Origin: Candidatus Minthosoma equi
GTDB taxonomy: Bacteria; Bacteroidota; Bacteroidia; Bacteroidales; Bacteroidaceae
Reading direction: 5' to 3'
Assembly (NCBI GenBank): GCA_018064885.1
Contig: JAGHUI010000063.1
Span: forward strand, 1 to 40,528
DNA: 40,528 bases
Of the stretch, positions 21,754-31,166 are shown in pieces (the first letter of the stretch is position 1; each line of letters begins with the position of its first letter). The notes under the pieces were generated by a model, which was not told the DNA's origin, searched no databases, and saw only the letters and a list, made by a program, of their open reading frames with translations. A program made the translations under genes and the position numbers.

Positions 21754-23577
21754 TTAGTAAACAGGACTTGATGAAATGTTCTTATCAGTATTCTCTGCAG
21801 TCCAACCTGGATTCTGAGTAAGTACATTAGGATTAGCAATAATGTTAATCTGAGCTTCAGGCATCTGGAGGAAGCCGTCAGTAGCAGCATAACGCTTAGC
21901 CCATGAAGATGTAGCATGCTTCATTGTTGACCAATGATCCACATAGAACACCTTTGTACCTTCCTGTGCCTGAAGAGCCTTAGCTGCCTCACAATTCTCA
22001 CCACCGTTCTTTCCAGACCAGCGACGGAGGTCGTTGAAGCGGAGACCTTCACCCATAAACTCATGGAGACGTTCTCTCTTGATGTTATCCCAAGAATAAG
22101 CCATATCAGGATTAAGACCTGCACGCCTACGTACTTCCTTCATCCATGTGTTTGTACCTGTAAGCTCAGAATGCATAAGGTAAATATCAGCGAGACGCAT
22201 GAGAACAAGGTCTGCAAAGTGGTCACCCTGCATTGAGTTACCATTGCTCTGAGTGTTAGAGCCACGAACAATACCCCACCAAGTTGCCACAGAACTGAAG
22301 TCACATTCTTTGCTTGTTACAGCTATAACCTTCTTGTTGTAAAGACCTGTCTCTTCTGAAGCATCAGATACATAATCGAATGCACCAATTTCTGTACGGT
22401 CATCACACTCAAGGATAGTTGCCTTCTTACGAACATCGCCAGCTTCCCATCCATCAAGCATGTTAGAGTTGAATACACCTTGACCCCAACCTTCACCGAA
22501 TGGGACTGAAGCTGCACGACCATTGTTATCAGATCCTGTACGGAGTGAGCAATAAAGAGATGTCTGGTTGATAAAGCCCATCTGTACGTTACCATTCCAT
22601 GAACCAAAGTTACCAAACTGAATCTGGAAAATCTCTTCCTGATTTCCGTTGCCAGCCCAAAATCTATTATCTTTAGCAAGATCCTTTACGAATGCATAAT
22701 CAGGAGCTGTGTACTTGTTTGTGTACTGCCAAAGGAGACGGTAATCTTTGATGAGATCATAACGCTTATTACCGCATACATAGTCAAGAGCTGCTACAAC
22801 CTGATCATATGAAAGCTGTTTAGTTGCACCCTCCTGAGAAGGAAGATCGATGTTCTTTTTATCATCGTCGAGACCAGCCTTAGCAAGCTCACCTACCTGC
22901 TTGTAGAAACCTTCGTAGAACATATAGGCACGAGCAAGATAACCAGCTGCAGCATCCTTTGTTGCATGACCATCACCCATCTGAGTGTAGTTTGAAGGCA
23001 TGAGAGTGTAAGCAGAAAGGAAGTCTGCAAGAATGTGAGGATAAATTACAGTTTCAGCATCCTGCTGTGGACAAGGAGTTGGAGCTGATGCTTGCCAATA
23101 TGCAGGAATATTTCCAAAGAACTGTGATCCCCAAAGATAGTAGAGACCGCGAAGGAAGTATGCCTCACCAAGTGTCTGGTCACGCTGCTCCTTGCTAGGC
23201 CAATTAAAGTTATCAATAGAATAGATAACAGAATTAGCACGAGCAACACCAGCATAAGTTGCAGAATACGCCATATCGAAAAGTGCAGGCTTGTTTGATA
23301 CAAGGTGACCAATAGCAGAACACTCTACGTCACCAGTACCACCAGCACCATTACACTCGTCAGACATGATATTATATACAAGAACAGGACTCTGCAGAGG
23401 GTCTCTTGTGAACTGATTCAATACAGAATAAGCACCAGTCAAAGTTGACTGAACATCAGCCAGCTGTGCAGGGAAGTTTCCTGTATTTGCTTCTGTATAG
23501 TTTTCAGAGTCGAGGTAGCTGTCGCAAGATGAGAGTGCAAGAGCAGCCACAACACCCATTAAAAATATCTTTTTCAT
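21754..23577 (-). CDS. SusD/RagB-family glycan-binding lipoprotein
   Basis: An outer-membrane lipoprotein of 607 residues acting as the hinged lid of its SusC partner. Lipobox LSSC (Cys18) is followed by DSYLDSENYTEANTGNF. The SusD N-terminal domain has ADVQSTLTGAYSVL near 42-55 and the TPR-like ALGEAYFLRGLYYLWGSQFFG region near 136-157. The C-terminal family marks are the VLMRLADIYLMHSE and ERLHEFMGEGLRFNDLRRW segments. It lies 31 bp after SusC and 27 bp before the duplicated-domain lipoprotein. In Prevotella xylan loci two such pairs (XusA/B and XusC/D) occur together; which this one corresponds to cannot be decided here. Confidence 0.9.
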   Translation of the reverse strand: MKKIFLMGVVAALALSSCDSYLDSENYTEANTGNFPAQLADVQSTLTGAYSVLNQFTRDPLQSPVLVYNIMSDECNGAGGTGDVECSAIGHLVSNKPALFDMAYSATYAGVARANSVIYSIDNFNWPSKEQRDQTLGEAYFLRGLYYLWGSQFFGNIPAYWQASAPTPCPQQDAETVIYPHILADFLSAYTLMPSNYTQMGDGHATKDAAAGYLARAYMFYEGFYKQVGELAKAGLDDDKKNIDLPSQEGATKQLSYDQVVAALDYVCGNKRYDLIKDYRLLWQYTNKYTAPDYAFVKDLAKDNRFWAGNGNQEEIFQIQFGNFGSWNGNVQMGFINQTSLYCSLRTGSDNNGRAASVPFGEGWGQGVFNSNMLDGWEAGDVRKKATILECDDRTEIGAFDYVSDASEETGLYNKKVIAVTSKECDFSSVATWWGIVRGSNTQSNGNSMQGDHFADLVLMRLADIYLMHSELTGTNTWMKEVRRRAGLNPDMAYSWDNIKRERLHEFMGEGLRFNDLRRWSGKNGGENCEAAKALQAQEGTKVFYVDHWSTMKHATSSWAKRYAATDGFLQMPEAQINIIANPNVLTQNPGWTAENTDKNISSSPVY

Positions 23578-23608
23578 ATTTATATTTTTGTATCTTTATT
23601 TGTTGTGA

Positions 23609-26600
23609 TTAGAACTTGATACTTGCACCGAGGATGAAAGTACGAGCTGATGGGTAAAGACCCTGATCGATACCACGAACCCATGATGCGTTACCGCCAC
23701 CACCGTTTGCACCAACTTCAGGATCAACACCAGTATAACCAGTGAATGTCATGAGATTCTGAGCCTGGAAATAGAGACGGAGCTGGCTGAATGGAGATGA
23801 CTTCCAGATGTTCTTGAAATCATAACCAAGAGTGATATTCTGAATCTTGAGGAAGTCAGCATCCTGCATGTAGCGAGTAGAAACCCACTGATTGTTTTCA
23901 CCACCAATTGTCAAACGAGGCTGATCATTGCTAGTGCCTTCACCATGCCAACGACCAAATACATCTGTAGTGTATGTCTCGTATGGGCTACCAAGACAAG
24001 CTGTACGATAGCTCTGCATTACCTGCATGCCAAATGCACCGTATGCCTGGATACCAAAGTCAAAGCCCTTATATTCAAAACCAAGGTTAATACCGAGAGT
24101 TACATCTGGGTGAGGGTTTCCAATTTCGTGGCAGTCACCTTCTGTTGTAATCTGACCATCTTTGTTGAAGTCGTCCCAGATACAATCACCAGGAACAGCA
24201 TTTGGAAGAACAGCCTTACCTTCAGCACGAGCAGCATCAATCTGTGCCTGATTCTGCCAGATTCCACTGTAAGACATACCAGAGAAGTAACCTACTGGAT
24301 GACCTACCTTACAAAGAGACACATAACCTGGCATATTGTTCTGGAAAAGACCTGAAGTTACATCATCACCAAGGAGACCAGAAGCTGTGCCAAGGCGAGT
24401 TACCTTATTCTTGTTTGTAGCTACATTTACATTTGCATGATAGTTGAAGTCCTTGCCAATACGATCACGCCAAGAGAGAGCAATTTCAAAACCATAGTTC
24501 TTGATGTCACCGCCATTAACGTATGGAGCTTCAACAACACCATAAACATCAGAAATAGGAGCCTGAACAAGCCAGTCCTTTGTCTTCTTGTTATACCAGT
24601 CGAATGTCAAACCGAGACGACCACCAAGGAAGCGAGCATCAAAACCGAGGTCAATCTGCTCTGAAGTTTCCCATGTAACATCTTCGTTGGCTGCATTCTT
24701 AGTATAAGCACCTGGTGTATAACCAGTATTGCTTACAGTCTGGTCATCAGAACTTCCAAACTTGTATGCGAAGTCAGCATAATCTGTTGGAGAATAACCA
24801 ATGTTAGAAAGATAGTAGAAATTGTCAATCTGGCAGTTACCATTCTGTCCCCAAGAAGCACGAATCTTGAACTGATCAAGCCAAGAAGATGTGTTTTCCA
24901 TGAAAGACTCACGTGCGATATCCCAACCAGCAGAGAATGAAGGGAAAGTACCCCAACGCTTACCCTTTGCAAAGTTTGAAGAACCATCTGTACGGAGAGT
25001 TACTGTAGCCATATACTTCTCATCATAGTTCCAGTTTGCACGACCAAAGAATGATGCAAGAGATGAATCTGTGTCACCCCATCCCTTGAAACCGTCAACA
25101 TTTTCTTTTGCAAAGTTATTAGCCCACATATACTTGAAACCCTTTGTAAGAAGAGTTCCTGCTTCATCTGCATTTACAGACATGTTAAGTTCAAGGTTAT
25201 TATTCCATGCACTATTCTCAATAGATTGACCAACGAGAACATCTACATTATGCTTTCCAAGGTTCTGGAATGTATATGAGATTGTGTTCTCGAATGCAAT
25301 GCTTGAACTCTGATACTGACCATTGTTGAGCTTGTAAACTTTTGGATTATTTGTGCTACTCTCAGAGAATGGTACTGAAGAAGAACGATTGTTAGATGCA
25401 CTATAACCTGTATTCAACTGACCACGATACTTGAGTCCCTTGATTGGCTCAACAACCCAGAAGAATGTTGCACCTACACCAAAATCACGATAACGATTGA
25501 TAGAGTTGTACTCACCACCATAGAATCCTTGAAGTGGATTGAGGAACAAGTTTGGTGTATAAATACCATTACCATCTACATCGTAACTTGTAAGTTCACC
25601 CTTTGCATTGTATGCAGGAACAAGTGGAGAAGCCTTGTAAGCGTTCTGCATGATGCTCCAGTAACCATTACCTTCTGCAAGATCATGGCTTGAATGATAC
25701 CAGTAAGAAATGTTCTCACCGATAGTGATGATATCTCGACCTTTTTCGTTACGGAGAAGAACATGCTCAGAATTGATACGGCCACCGTAGCGCTTATAAT
25801 CAGAAGCGTTGCTGCCACCAAGAATACCTTCATTAGTGCTATAGTTAATGCTCATAGAGAACTTAGAGCGATCAGTACCACCTGTAAGACTTACAGCATG
25901 TGAAGTCTGAACAGCATTCTTATTACGATACTCATTGAACCAGTCCTGTCCATCCCATCCGTTAGGAATGTTTGTGTACTGTTCATTATCATCTGACACG
26001 TATGTTCCCATGATCTTCTGATAAATTTCCTTGTTCATGAGAGAACTCCAGTCTGTTGCTGTTCCGAAAGTGTTGAAGTTTGTCTCATTGACAATCTTCA
26101 TGTAATCCTTTGCACCGAGAGTAGCAGGACGCTTGTATGGATTGCTCCATCCTACAAAGCCATCATACTGGAGAGAAACCTTACCAGCCTTACCCTGCTT
26201 TGTTGTAACAAGGATTACACCATTTGCAGCGCGCGCACCATAGATAGCAGCAGATGCAGCGTCCTTGAGGACATCGATGCTCTCGATATCGTTAGGATTA
26301 AGACCGTTGAGACCGTTATCAGCAGTACCAGCGTTTACACCATCGATGATGAGAAGTGGAGAAGATTCACCGATAGTACCTACACCACGGATGTTAACCT
26401 TAAAGCCCTTACCTGGCTGGGTAGAAGACTGTGTGATGTTAACACCAGGAGTAGTTGCCTGCATAGCAGTAAGCGCATTTGTTGTGTTAAGCTTAGCGAC
26501 ATCCTCGCCCTTAACCTGAACAGTTGCACCAGTGACCAACTTCTTCTTCATTGTACCATAACCAACAACAACGACGTCGTCGAGAAGCTCGTCGTCAGAC

Positions 26601-26902
26601 TTGAGAGTTACAGTCACGTTCTTACGGCCAGCGAGAGCTACTTCCTGTGTCTCGTAACCTACGAAAGAAACAACGATTGTTGCCTTTGCAGAAGATGCGT
26701 TGAAAGAGAACTTACCGTTGACGTCTGTAGCAGAGCCATTAGTTGTACCCTTCTCACGCACTGATGCTCCTGGAATAGGCTCACCTGTTGTTTCACGAAC
26801 TACACCAGTGATGGTGGTCTGAGCAAATGCTGAGAATGGCAGAAGCACAAGGCAAATTGCCATAACCAATGCTCGCAAGTTCATTGAATTACTTTTAAAC
26901 AT
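23609..26902 (-). CDS. SusC/RagA-family TonB-dependent oligosaccharide transporter
   Basis: A 22-strand outer-membrane barrel importer of 1097 residues. The ATG at 26902 and one six codons later both lead into a signal peptide ending AFAQ (about residue 28). Order: carboxypeptidase-regulatory-like domain (about 29-100), TonB-box-like region with VVVVGYGTMKK (110-120), plug (about 125-235, including GESSPLLIIDG and ANGVILVTTKQGK), then the barrel ending in FILGASIKF with C-terminal Phe. It is the first gene of a unit with SusD and a surface glycan-binding protein, with its own promoter about 110 bp upstream. It stands downstream of the GH10 gene after a strong terminator, so it can be expressed separately from the first SusC/D unit. 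Confidence 0.93.
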   Translation of the reverse strand: MFKSNSMNLRALVMAICLVLLPFSAFAQTTITGVVRETTGEPIPGASVREKGTTNGSATDVNGKFSFNASSAKATIVVSFVGYETQEVALAGRKNVTVTLKSDDELLDDVVVVGYGTMKKKLVTGATVQVKGEDVAKLNTTNALTAMQATTPGVNITQSSTQPGKGFKVNIRGVGTIGESSPLLIIDGVNAGTADNGLNGLNPNDIESIDVLKDAASAAIYGARAANGVILVTTKQGKAGKVSLQYDGFVGWSNPYKRPATLGAKDYMKIVNETNFNTFGTATDWSSLMNKEIYQKIMGTYVSDDNEQYTNIPNGWDGQDWFNEYRNKNAVQTSHAVSLTGGTDRSKFSMSINYSTNEGILGGSNASDYKRYGGRINSEHVLLRNEKGRDIITIGENISYWYHSSHDLAEGNGYWSIMQNAYKASPLVPAYNAKGELTSYDVDGNGIYTPNLFLNPLQGFYGGEYNSINRYRDFGVGATFFWVVEPIKGLKYRGQLNTGYSASNNRSSSVPFSESSTNNPKVYKLNNGQYQSSSIAFENTISYTFQNLGKHNVDVLVGQSIENSAWNNNLELNMSVNADEAGTLLTKGFKYMWANNFAKENVDGFKGWGDTDSSLASFFGRANWNYDEKYMATVTLRTDGSSNFAKGKRWGTFPSFSAGWDIARESFMENTSSWLDQFKIRASWGQNGNCQIDNFYYLSNIGYSPTDYADFAYKFGSSDDQTVSNTGYTPGAYTKNAANEDVTWETSEQIDLGFDARFLGGRLGLTFDWYNKKTKDWLVQAPISDVYGVVEAPYVNGGDIKNYGFEIALSWRDRIGKDFNYHANVNVATNKNKVTRLGTASGLLGDDVTSGLFQNNMPGYVSLCKVGHPVGYFSGMSYSGIWQNQAQIDAARAEGKAVLPNAVPGDCIWDDFNKDGQITTEGDCHEIGNPHPDVTLGINLGFEYKGFDFGIQAYGAFGMQVMQSYRTACLGSPYETYTTDVFGRWHGEGTSNDQPRLTIGGENNQWVSTRYMQDADFLKIQNITLGYDFKNIWKSSPFSQLRLYFQAQNLMTFTGYTGVDPEVGANGGGGNASWVRGIDQGLYPSARTFILGASIKF

Positions 26903-27014
26903 GAGTTAAAAATTTAGGTTTAAAGATATTGATAGTAATTAAAAAAATTTCATTTTTATGTATCATTTGAACCCTTAAAAGGCTCGTTTCCTTCGCATCC
27001 AATTCATCACGTTG

Positions 27015-27022
27015 CAAAGTTA
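27015..27022 (-). promoter_or_regulatory. -7 promoter box of the second SusC/D unit
   Basis: TAACTTTG on the minus strand fits TAnnTTTG. It is followed by CAACGTG, the same bases that follow the -7 box of the other SusC gene. No good TTTG lies at the -33 position, which suggests an activator-dependent promoter. The leader is about 105 bases. Confidence 0.6.
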
Positions 27023-27178
27023 TGACATTTTTAACAATCTTTATAACACTTTTATATCCCAAAGCAATACTATTTTATCTATCAAAGCAAAATCGACGTT
27101 AATTATGTACATTTTGTATGTTTTCGATAAAGATACGTTAACATATATATAAATAAATGTACGCGCGCGAGGAATATT

Positions 27179-27202
27179 ACGAAAACGAAAACGAAAACGA
27201 AA
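27179..27202. repeat. Hexanucleotide tandem repeat (ACGAAA)4
   Basis: Four perfect ACGAAA copies sit between the GH10 terminator and the upstream region of the next operon. Slippage could change the copy number, but it lies too far (about 160 bp) from the -7 box to alter core promoter spacing. Confidence 0.75.
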
Positions 27203-27236
27203 AAAGGAGATGACCTGATGAGGTCATCTCCTTTTT
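27201..27236 (-). terminator. Intrinsic terminator of the SusC-SusD-IPT-GH10 operon
   Basis: A 16-bp arm pair (AAAAAGGAGATGACCT with its complement) and a 4-nt loop are followed on the minus strand by a T-run. It lies 22 bp after the GH10 stop and is the strongest hairpin I see in the window. Confidence 0.9.
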
Positions 27237-27257
27237 AATATTTGATGCATACAACTG

Positions 27258-29672
27258 TTAGAAGTTTGATGTGTTTGCCTTCTCGTAGTATGCCTTATAG
27301 TCGTTGCCACCGAACTTGAGACCAAGGTCTTCGCCTGCGATACCATCACATACTCCCTTGTATGCCCACTTGCGGAGATAGTTGGCATCCCAGAGGTTTG
27401 GACTCTGGTTTGGCAACCAGTATGTGTGCTCATCTGCATTGTCAGAAAGGGTCCAGATTGTGATACCGCTCTGCTGTGCTTCTGGAACAATGCGCTTGTA
27501 GCTTTCGAATACTCGGCGATACGCCTCGTACTGTGCTTCGAGCTGATTTGTTGCTGGTGTTGCTGTGCCGAGAGAGATGTCCAACTCTGTGATACGCACA
27601 AGCTTACCTGTTGCAGCAAGTTCTGTGAGTGATGCATCTACCTGTGCCATGAAGGCTTCGATCTGCTCGTCGAATGATTCGTCAGCAGCAACATTAAGTG
27701 TGAGGTGACACTGTGTGCCAAGACCATCAACAACTGTTTCGCCAGCCTTTGCATCAATGCTCTTTGCAAATTCGATGAATGCTTTACGCTTTGATGGAGA
27801 TGTCTCAAGATTGTAGTCGTTGATGAAGAGCTTTGTGTTTGGCATATACTTGCGTGCCATCTTGAATGCCTGAGCTGCATAGTCATCACCGATGAAGTAG
27901 CCCCAGTACCAGTGACCTGATCCCCAGTTGAGGTTGAGACCGTCTGCTTCTGTTTCTGTTGGAGTTCCATCATAATGTTTAGTATCATCCTCTTCCCATG
28001 ATCCGCCGAACTTGCCGTTGAGACCACGGAGACCGTTGTCACCATCTGTAACTGCTTCGTTGAGAACATCGTAGCCATAAGGAGTTACTCCCTTCTCTTT
28101 GAGGTGGTTAGCTACACCGCTGATCCATCCGTCCATTGCGACGAGGAGTGCTTCACGCTTCTCTGCTGGTGACATTGGTACATAGTATGACTTTGCCTTG
28201 CGTGCGCCTGCCTTTCTGCGGATGACCTGACGAGCACGACCTTCTGCGCTCTGATCCTTTGCAGGACCGAACTTGATATTATCTATGTAGTAATCTGCAC
28301 CTACCTGACCAAAGTTGATAATAATACGGTCAACATCGTCGTATGCTGGCGTGAATGTCGCTTCACAGAGCGACCAGTCTGTACCCACATTAAATGATGT
28401 GTAAGCTCCCTGGCTGCCATAAGTAGAACCGTTCTGATACTGGAACTGAAGCTGACCTGCGCCGCTGCTTGACTTTGCATAGAACTGCATGATGTACTTC
28501 TTTGTTGGATCAAGTGGTGTGCTGAATGTGTAAGCACACTGTGCGTTCCAGAAGTTTGCATCGCTTGGGTTGTTGAGGTGCATGCAATACTCAGAGTTGT
28601 TGTAACCTGGTTGTGCTGTATCCTTTGAAGAGCTGTTGCCCCATGAGCCCCAGCCGCCCGTTGTACCACCTTCAAAATCAGCATCATCATTTACAAGAAC
28701 TGTTTCCATTGGATCTGCCTGCAATACACCAAACTCAATGTTGTCAATCCAATATTCACCGCCTACCTTACCGAAGTTGATAATAATACGATCAACATCA
28801 TCGTAAGCTGGCGTGAAGGAAACTTCGCAAGTTGTCCAAGATGTACCAACATCGAATGTCGTGTAAGCTCCCTGGCTGCCATAAGTAGATCCGTTCTGAT
28901 ACTGGAACTGAAGCTGGCCTGCGCCTGTGCTTGACTTTGCCTGGAAACGGATTGTGTATTCGATAGTTGGATCGAGCGGAGTGTCGAATGTGTAAGCACA
29001 TTGTGCGCTCCAGAAGTTTGCATCTGAAGGGTTTGTAAGATGCATACAGTATTCTGAGTTGTCATAACCAGGCTTAACAACATCCTTGCTTGAGCTGTTG
29101 CCCCAAGAGCCCCAGCCACCTGTTGAGCCACCTTCCATATCACTTGAATCTCCTGAGAGCGGGTGGTTCTGCTCTGGAGTGATGTTTGAGTCTGTCTCAA
29201 CAACGAGCTTTGGAGAAATAAGAGACTTGAGGTATGCCTGCTGCTGCTGTGTATGCCACAAGAAGTTGTGACCATAAAGCTTGAGCTCTGGATTTTCTGC
29301 CATTGCTTCGAGCATTGCATCAACTGTTGTGAAATTCATTGCTCCTGAAGCTGTTACAATGGCATCGTGCTTCATGGCATTGCCTGGAGTAACTATCTGG
29401 AAGTTGGCATTAACGAGATCAGCATATTTGCCGCCATCAATATACATATTAGCATTGAATCCAAGACCTAAGTTGAGGTTTGGTGTGTACTGAGCTGCAT
29501 AAGTCTTGATGTCGTCATAGTTGGCGAGCACTTCCTTTACTGCCAGCGGAAGCTCTGCTGATGTCACAGCACCTTCGCCCTCTGGCTTACCCCACTCCCA
29601 TGCCTGGTCGTCACAGCTGGTGAGCAGCATTGTCGCTGCCACCGCTGAAAGTATATAATGAGTATATTTCAT
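27258..29672 (-). CDS. GH10 endo-beta-1,4-xylanase with two inserted CBMs, surface lipoprotein
   Basis: Predicted cell-surface xylanase of 804 residues. Lipobox LTSC (Cys20) followed by DDQ suggests surface export. The GH10 barrel is split: the first part (about 40-165) holds the family motif GHNFLWHTQ (134-142); the second (about 495-795) has the acid/base Glu in YDVLNEAV (E539) and the nucleophile in RITELDIS (E696). Inserted between them are two near-identical beta-sandwich modules of about 140 residues (about 176-316 and 330-470, each with GGWGSWGNSSSK and AGQLQFQYQNGSTYGSQGAY), of CBM4/22-like type. A basic linker, RARQVIRRKAGARKAK (479-494), follows. This architecture and gene order match Xyn10C of the Prevotella xus locus. 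It is the fourth gene of its operon, 20 bp after the IPT protein. Confidence 0.93.
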   Translation of the reverse strand: MKYTHYILSAVAATMLLTSCDDQAWEWGKPEGEGAVTSAELPLAVKEVLANYDDIKTYAAQYTPNLNLGLGFNANMYIDGGKYADLVNANFQIVTPGNAMKHDAIVTASGAMNFTTVDAMLEAMAENPELKLYGHNFLWHTQQQQAYLKSLISPKLVVETDSNITPEQNHPLSGDSSDMEGGSTGGWGSWGNSSSKDVVKPGYDNSEYCMHLTNPSDANFWSAQCAYTFDTPLDPTIEYTIRFQAKSSTGAGQLQFQYQNGSTYGSQGAYTTFDVGTSWTTCEVSFTPAYDDVDRIIINFGKVGGEYWIDNIEFGVLQADPMETVLVNDDADFEGGTTGGWGSWGNSSSKDTAQPGYNNSEYCMHLNNPSDANFWNAQCAYTFSTPLDPTKKYIMQFYAKSSSGAGQLQFQYQNGSTYGSQGAYTSFNVGTDWSLCEATFTPAYDDVDRIIINFGQVGADYYIDNIKFGPAKDQSAEGRARQVIRRKAGARKAKSYYVPMSPAEKREALLVAMDGWISGVANHLKEKGVTPYGYDVLNEAVTDGDNGLRGLNGKFGGSWEEDDTKHYDGTPTETEADGLNLNWGSGHWYWGYFIGDDYAAQAFKMARKYMPNTKLFINDYNLETSPSKRKAFIEFAKSIDAKAGETVVDGLGTQCHLTLNVAADESFDEQIEAFMAQVDASLTELAATGKLVRITELDISLGTATPATNQLEAQYEAYRRVFESYKRIVPEAQQSGITIWTLSDNADEHTYWLPNQSPNLWDANYLRKWAYKGVCDGIAGEDLGLKFGGNDYKAYYEKANTSNF

Positions 29673-29692
29673 TTTGCTTGAAGTTTTTTAGT

Positions 29693-31114
29693 TTATTCTT
29701 CATCCTCATCTGGGAAGTCAGATACTGTCTTTGATTCGCATGGAACGAGACGGAAGTTGTCAACATAAACAGGAATGTTGAAAACAGATGCAGGGTATTC
29801 TGTACCGTCAACTGTGATGTCGCTGTTCACGAAACCAAATCCGAAGTTGCGGTAAGAACCACCATTGCGATCGTCAACAAGCTCCTGGAATGTTGGGACC
29901 TGATCATCCTCAATCTCATTAACATATTTGCTGAACTTTGAGAGCGGGATGGTAACTGTCTTCCAGCCTTCTGTCTTAAATGGAGCAGCCTTGCCTGTAG
30001 TCTCGTCAATCCATGGCAACCAAACGTATGTCTGAGTTGTTGAGCTCTTGCTTTCGTCGCTACCGTAACCGTTGAAAGAGATGTTGTTCTGGATCGAAAT
30101 CTGAAGCTGACCTGTAGCTGACCATTCACGTGGACAATAGATATCGAACTGAACTGCTATGTTTTCAAGGCTTGATGCACCTTCGAAGATGCCGGCACTG
30201 ATCATCCAATTCCAATCATCGTCAGCATTGTCATTACCTGCTGTCCACCACTCAGATGCACGAGTCTTGCCTGCAGCGATACCGCCATTGTCAAGAAGGC
30301 GCTGAGGAACGAGCATTGCTACGTTGCCACGGCCTGTGCCAAGTGGGTCGGAAACGAGGTCTGTAGGATCACACATGGATCCTGTCTCGCTCCAGCTCCA
30401 ATAGCCCTGTGAACCAAGATTATCGAAATTGATGATGTAGGCTGCGTTATTGTTGAAATAAGCTGGAGAGATGGCAGTACCATTAGCACAAACTGCTGTG
30501 ATGCTTCCGCCTTCTGTTTCGCCTGCTGGCATTACGAATGAGAACCATTTGCCTGCATCTTCTCCTACTGCATTTGCAATAGTTGCAGCGTCAACCTTTG
30601 TTCCTGAAGGAAGTGTGACGTCATTAGTTTCCTGAAGATTAGAACCATAGACATACACAACCTCACCTGCAACAGGGAGACAGTTGCTGATGCTTGAGAT
30701 GCTTGGAGCTGCTGCACGCACTGTGAATGGGTATGTGAATGATGTGCCATCCTTGACAAAACGGATTGTATTACGATCCTCTTCTTTTGCGTCGTAGATA
30801 GGAGTCTTGCTGTTGAGAGACACCCAGACGTTGTTGTCTGTCATGAGGGCATTATTGAAATATGTGTCATAGCCATTGATATAGATATGACGGAGACCGC
30901 TGAAACCTGTACCCTGAATACGGATAGTCTGGCCAAGACGGGCGAAATCTACCTCGCGGTTGTGAACTGTGACAGTAGAAGATGCATCTTGCAGATAGAC
31001 ACCGCTCACGCTGATTGGTGAGCTTGCGCTATCGTCGTCGTCACTACATGATGTTGTGATAACAGCAGATGCAAGTGCCACGGTTGCCAACATTATATAT
31101 TTGATACTTTTCAT
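29693..31114 (-). CDS. IPT-domain surface glycan-binding lipoprotein (XusE-like)
   Basis: Predicted surface xylan-binding protein of 473 residues. Lipobox TTSC (Cys23) is followed by SDDDD, a typical Bacteroidetes surface-export signal. IPT/TIG immunoglobulin-like domains span about 32-135 (GQTIRIQGTGFSGLRHIYING) and about 135-225 (GEVVYVYGSNLQ). A C-terminal jelly-roll-like domain (about 225-460) is rich in Trp (WSWSE, EWW, DDWNWM, WLPW) and is the probable ligand site. It sits between SusD and the GH10 xylanase, the place of XusE in Prevotella and of the glycan-binding protein in Bacteroides xylan loci. It would hold xylan at the cell surface for the GH10 enzyme. Confidence 0.85.
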   Translation of the reverse strand: MKSIKYIMLATVALASAVITTSCSDDDDSASSPISVSGVYLQDASSTVTVHNREVDFARLGQTIRIQGTGFSGLRHIYINGYDTYFNNALMTDNNVWVSLNSKTPIYDAKEEDRNTIRFVKDGTSFTYPFTVRAAAPSISSISNCLPVAGEVVYVYGSNLQETNDVTLPSGTKVDAATIANAVGEDAGKWFSFVMPAGETEGGSITAVCANGTAISPAYFNNNAAYIINFDNLGSQGYWSWSETGSMCDPTDLVSDPLGTGRGNVAMLVPQRLLDNGGIAAGKTRASEWWTAGNDNADDDWNWMISAGIFEGASSLENIAVQFDIYCPREWSATGQLQISIQNNISFNGYGSDESKSSTTQTYVWLPWIDETTGKAAPFKTEGWKTVTIPLSKFSKYVNEIEDDQVPTFQELVDDRNGGSYRNFGFGFVNSDITVDGTEYPASVFNIPVYVDNFRLVPCESKTVSDFPDEDEE

Positions 31115-31166
31115 ATATCTGTCAGTTATGAATTTTGAATTGTTTATTTTTCCCTATCACTATGGA

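Larger units (their letters stand above)
26903..27257. other. Regulatory gap between the GH10 operon and the second SusC/D operon
   Basis: No gene is seen. It holds the GH10 terminator (27201-27236), a (ACGAAA)4 run (27179-27202), an alternating ACGCGCGCGA stretch (about 27161-27170), AT-rich sequence, the -7 box (27015-27022) and a leader of about 105 bases for SusC. Confidence 0.7.

Noticed and set aside
27161-27170. Alternating CG stretch as a possible Z-DNA or regulatory element
   Set aside because: It is only ten bases long and isolated; chance is a sufficient explanation.
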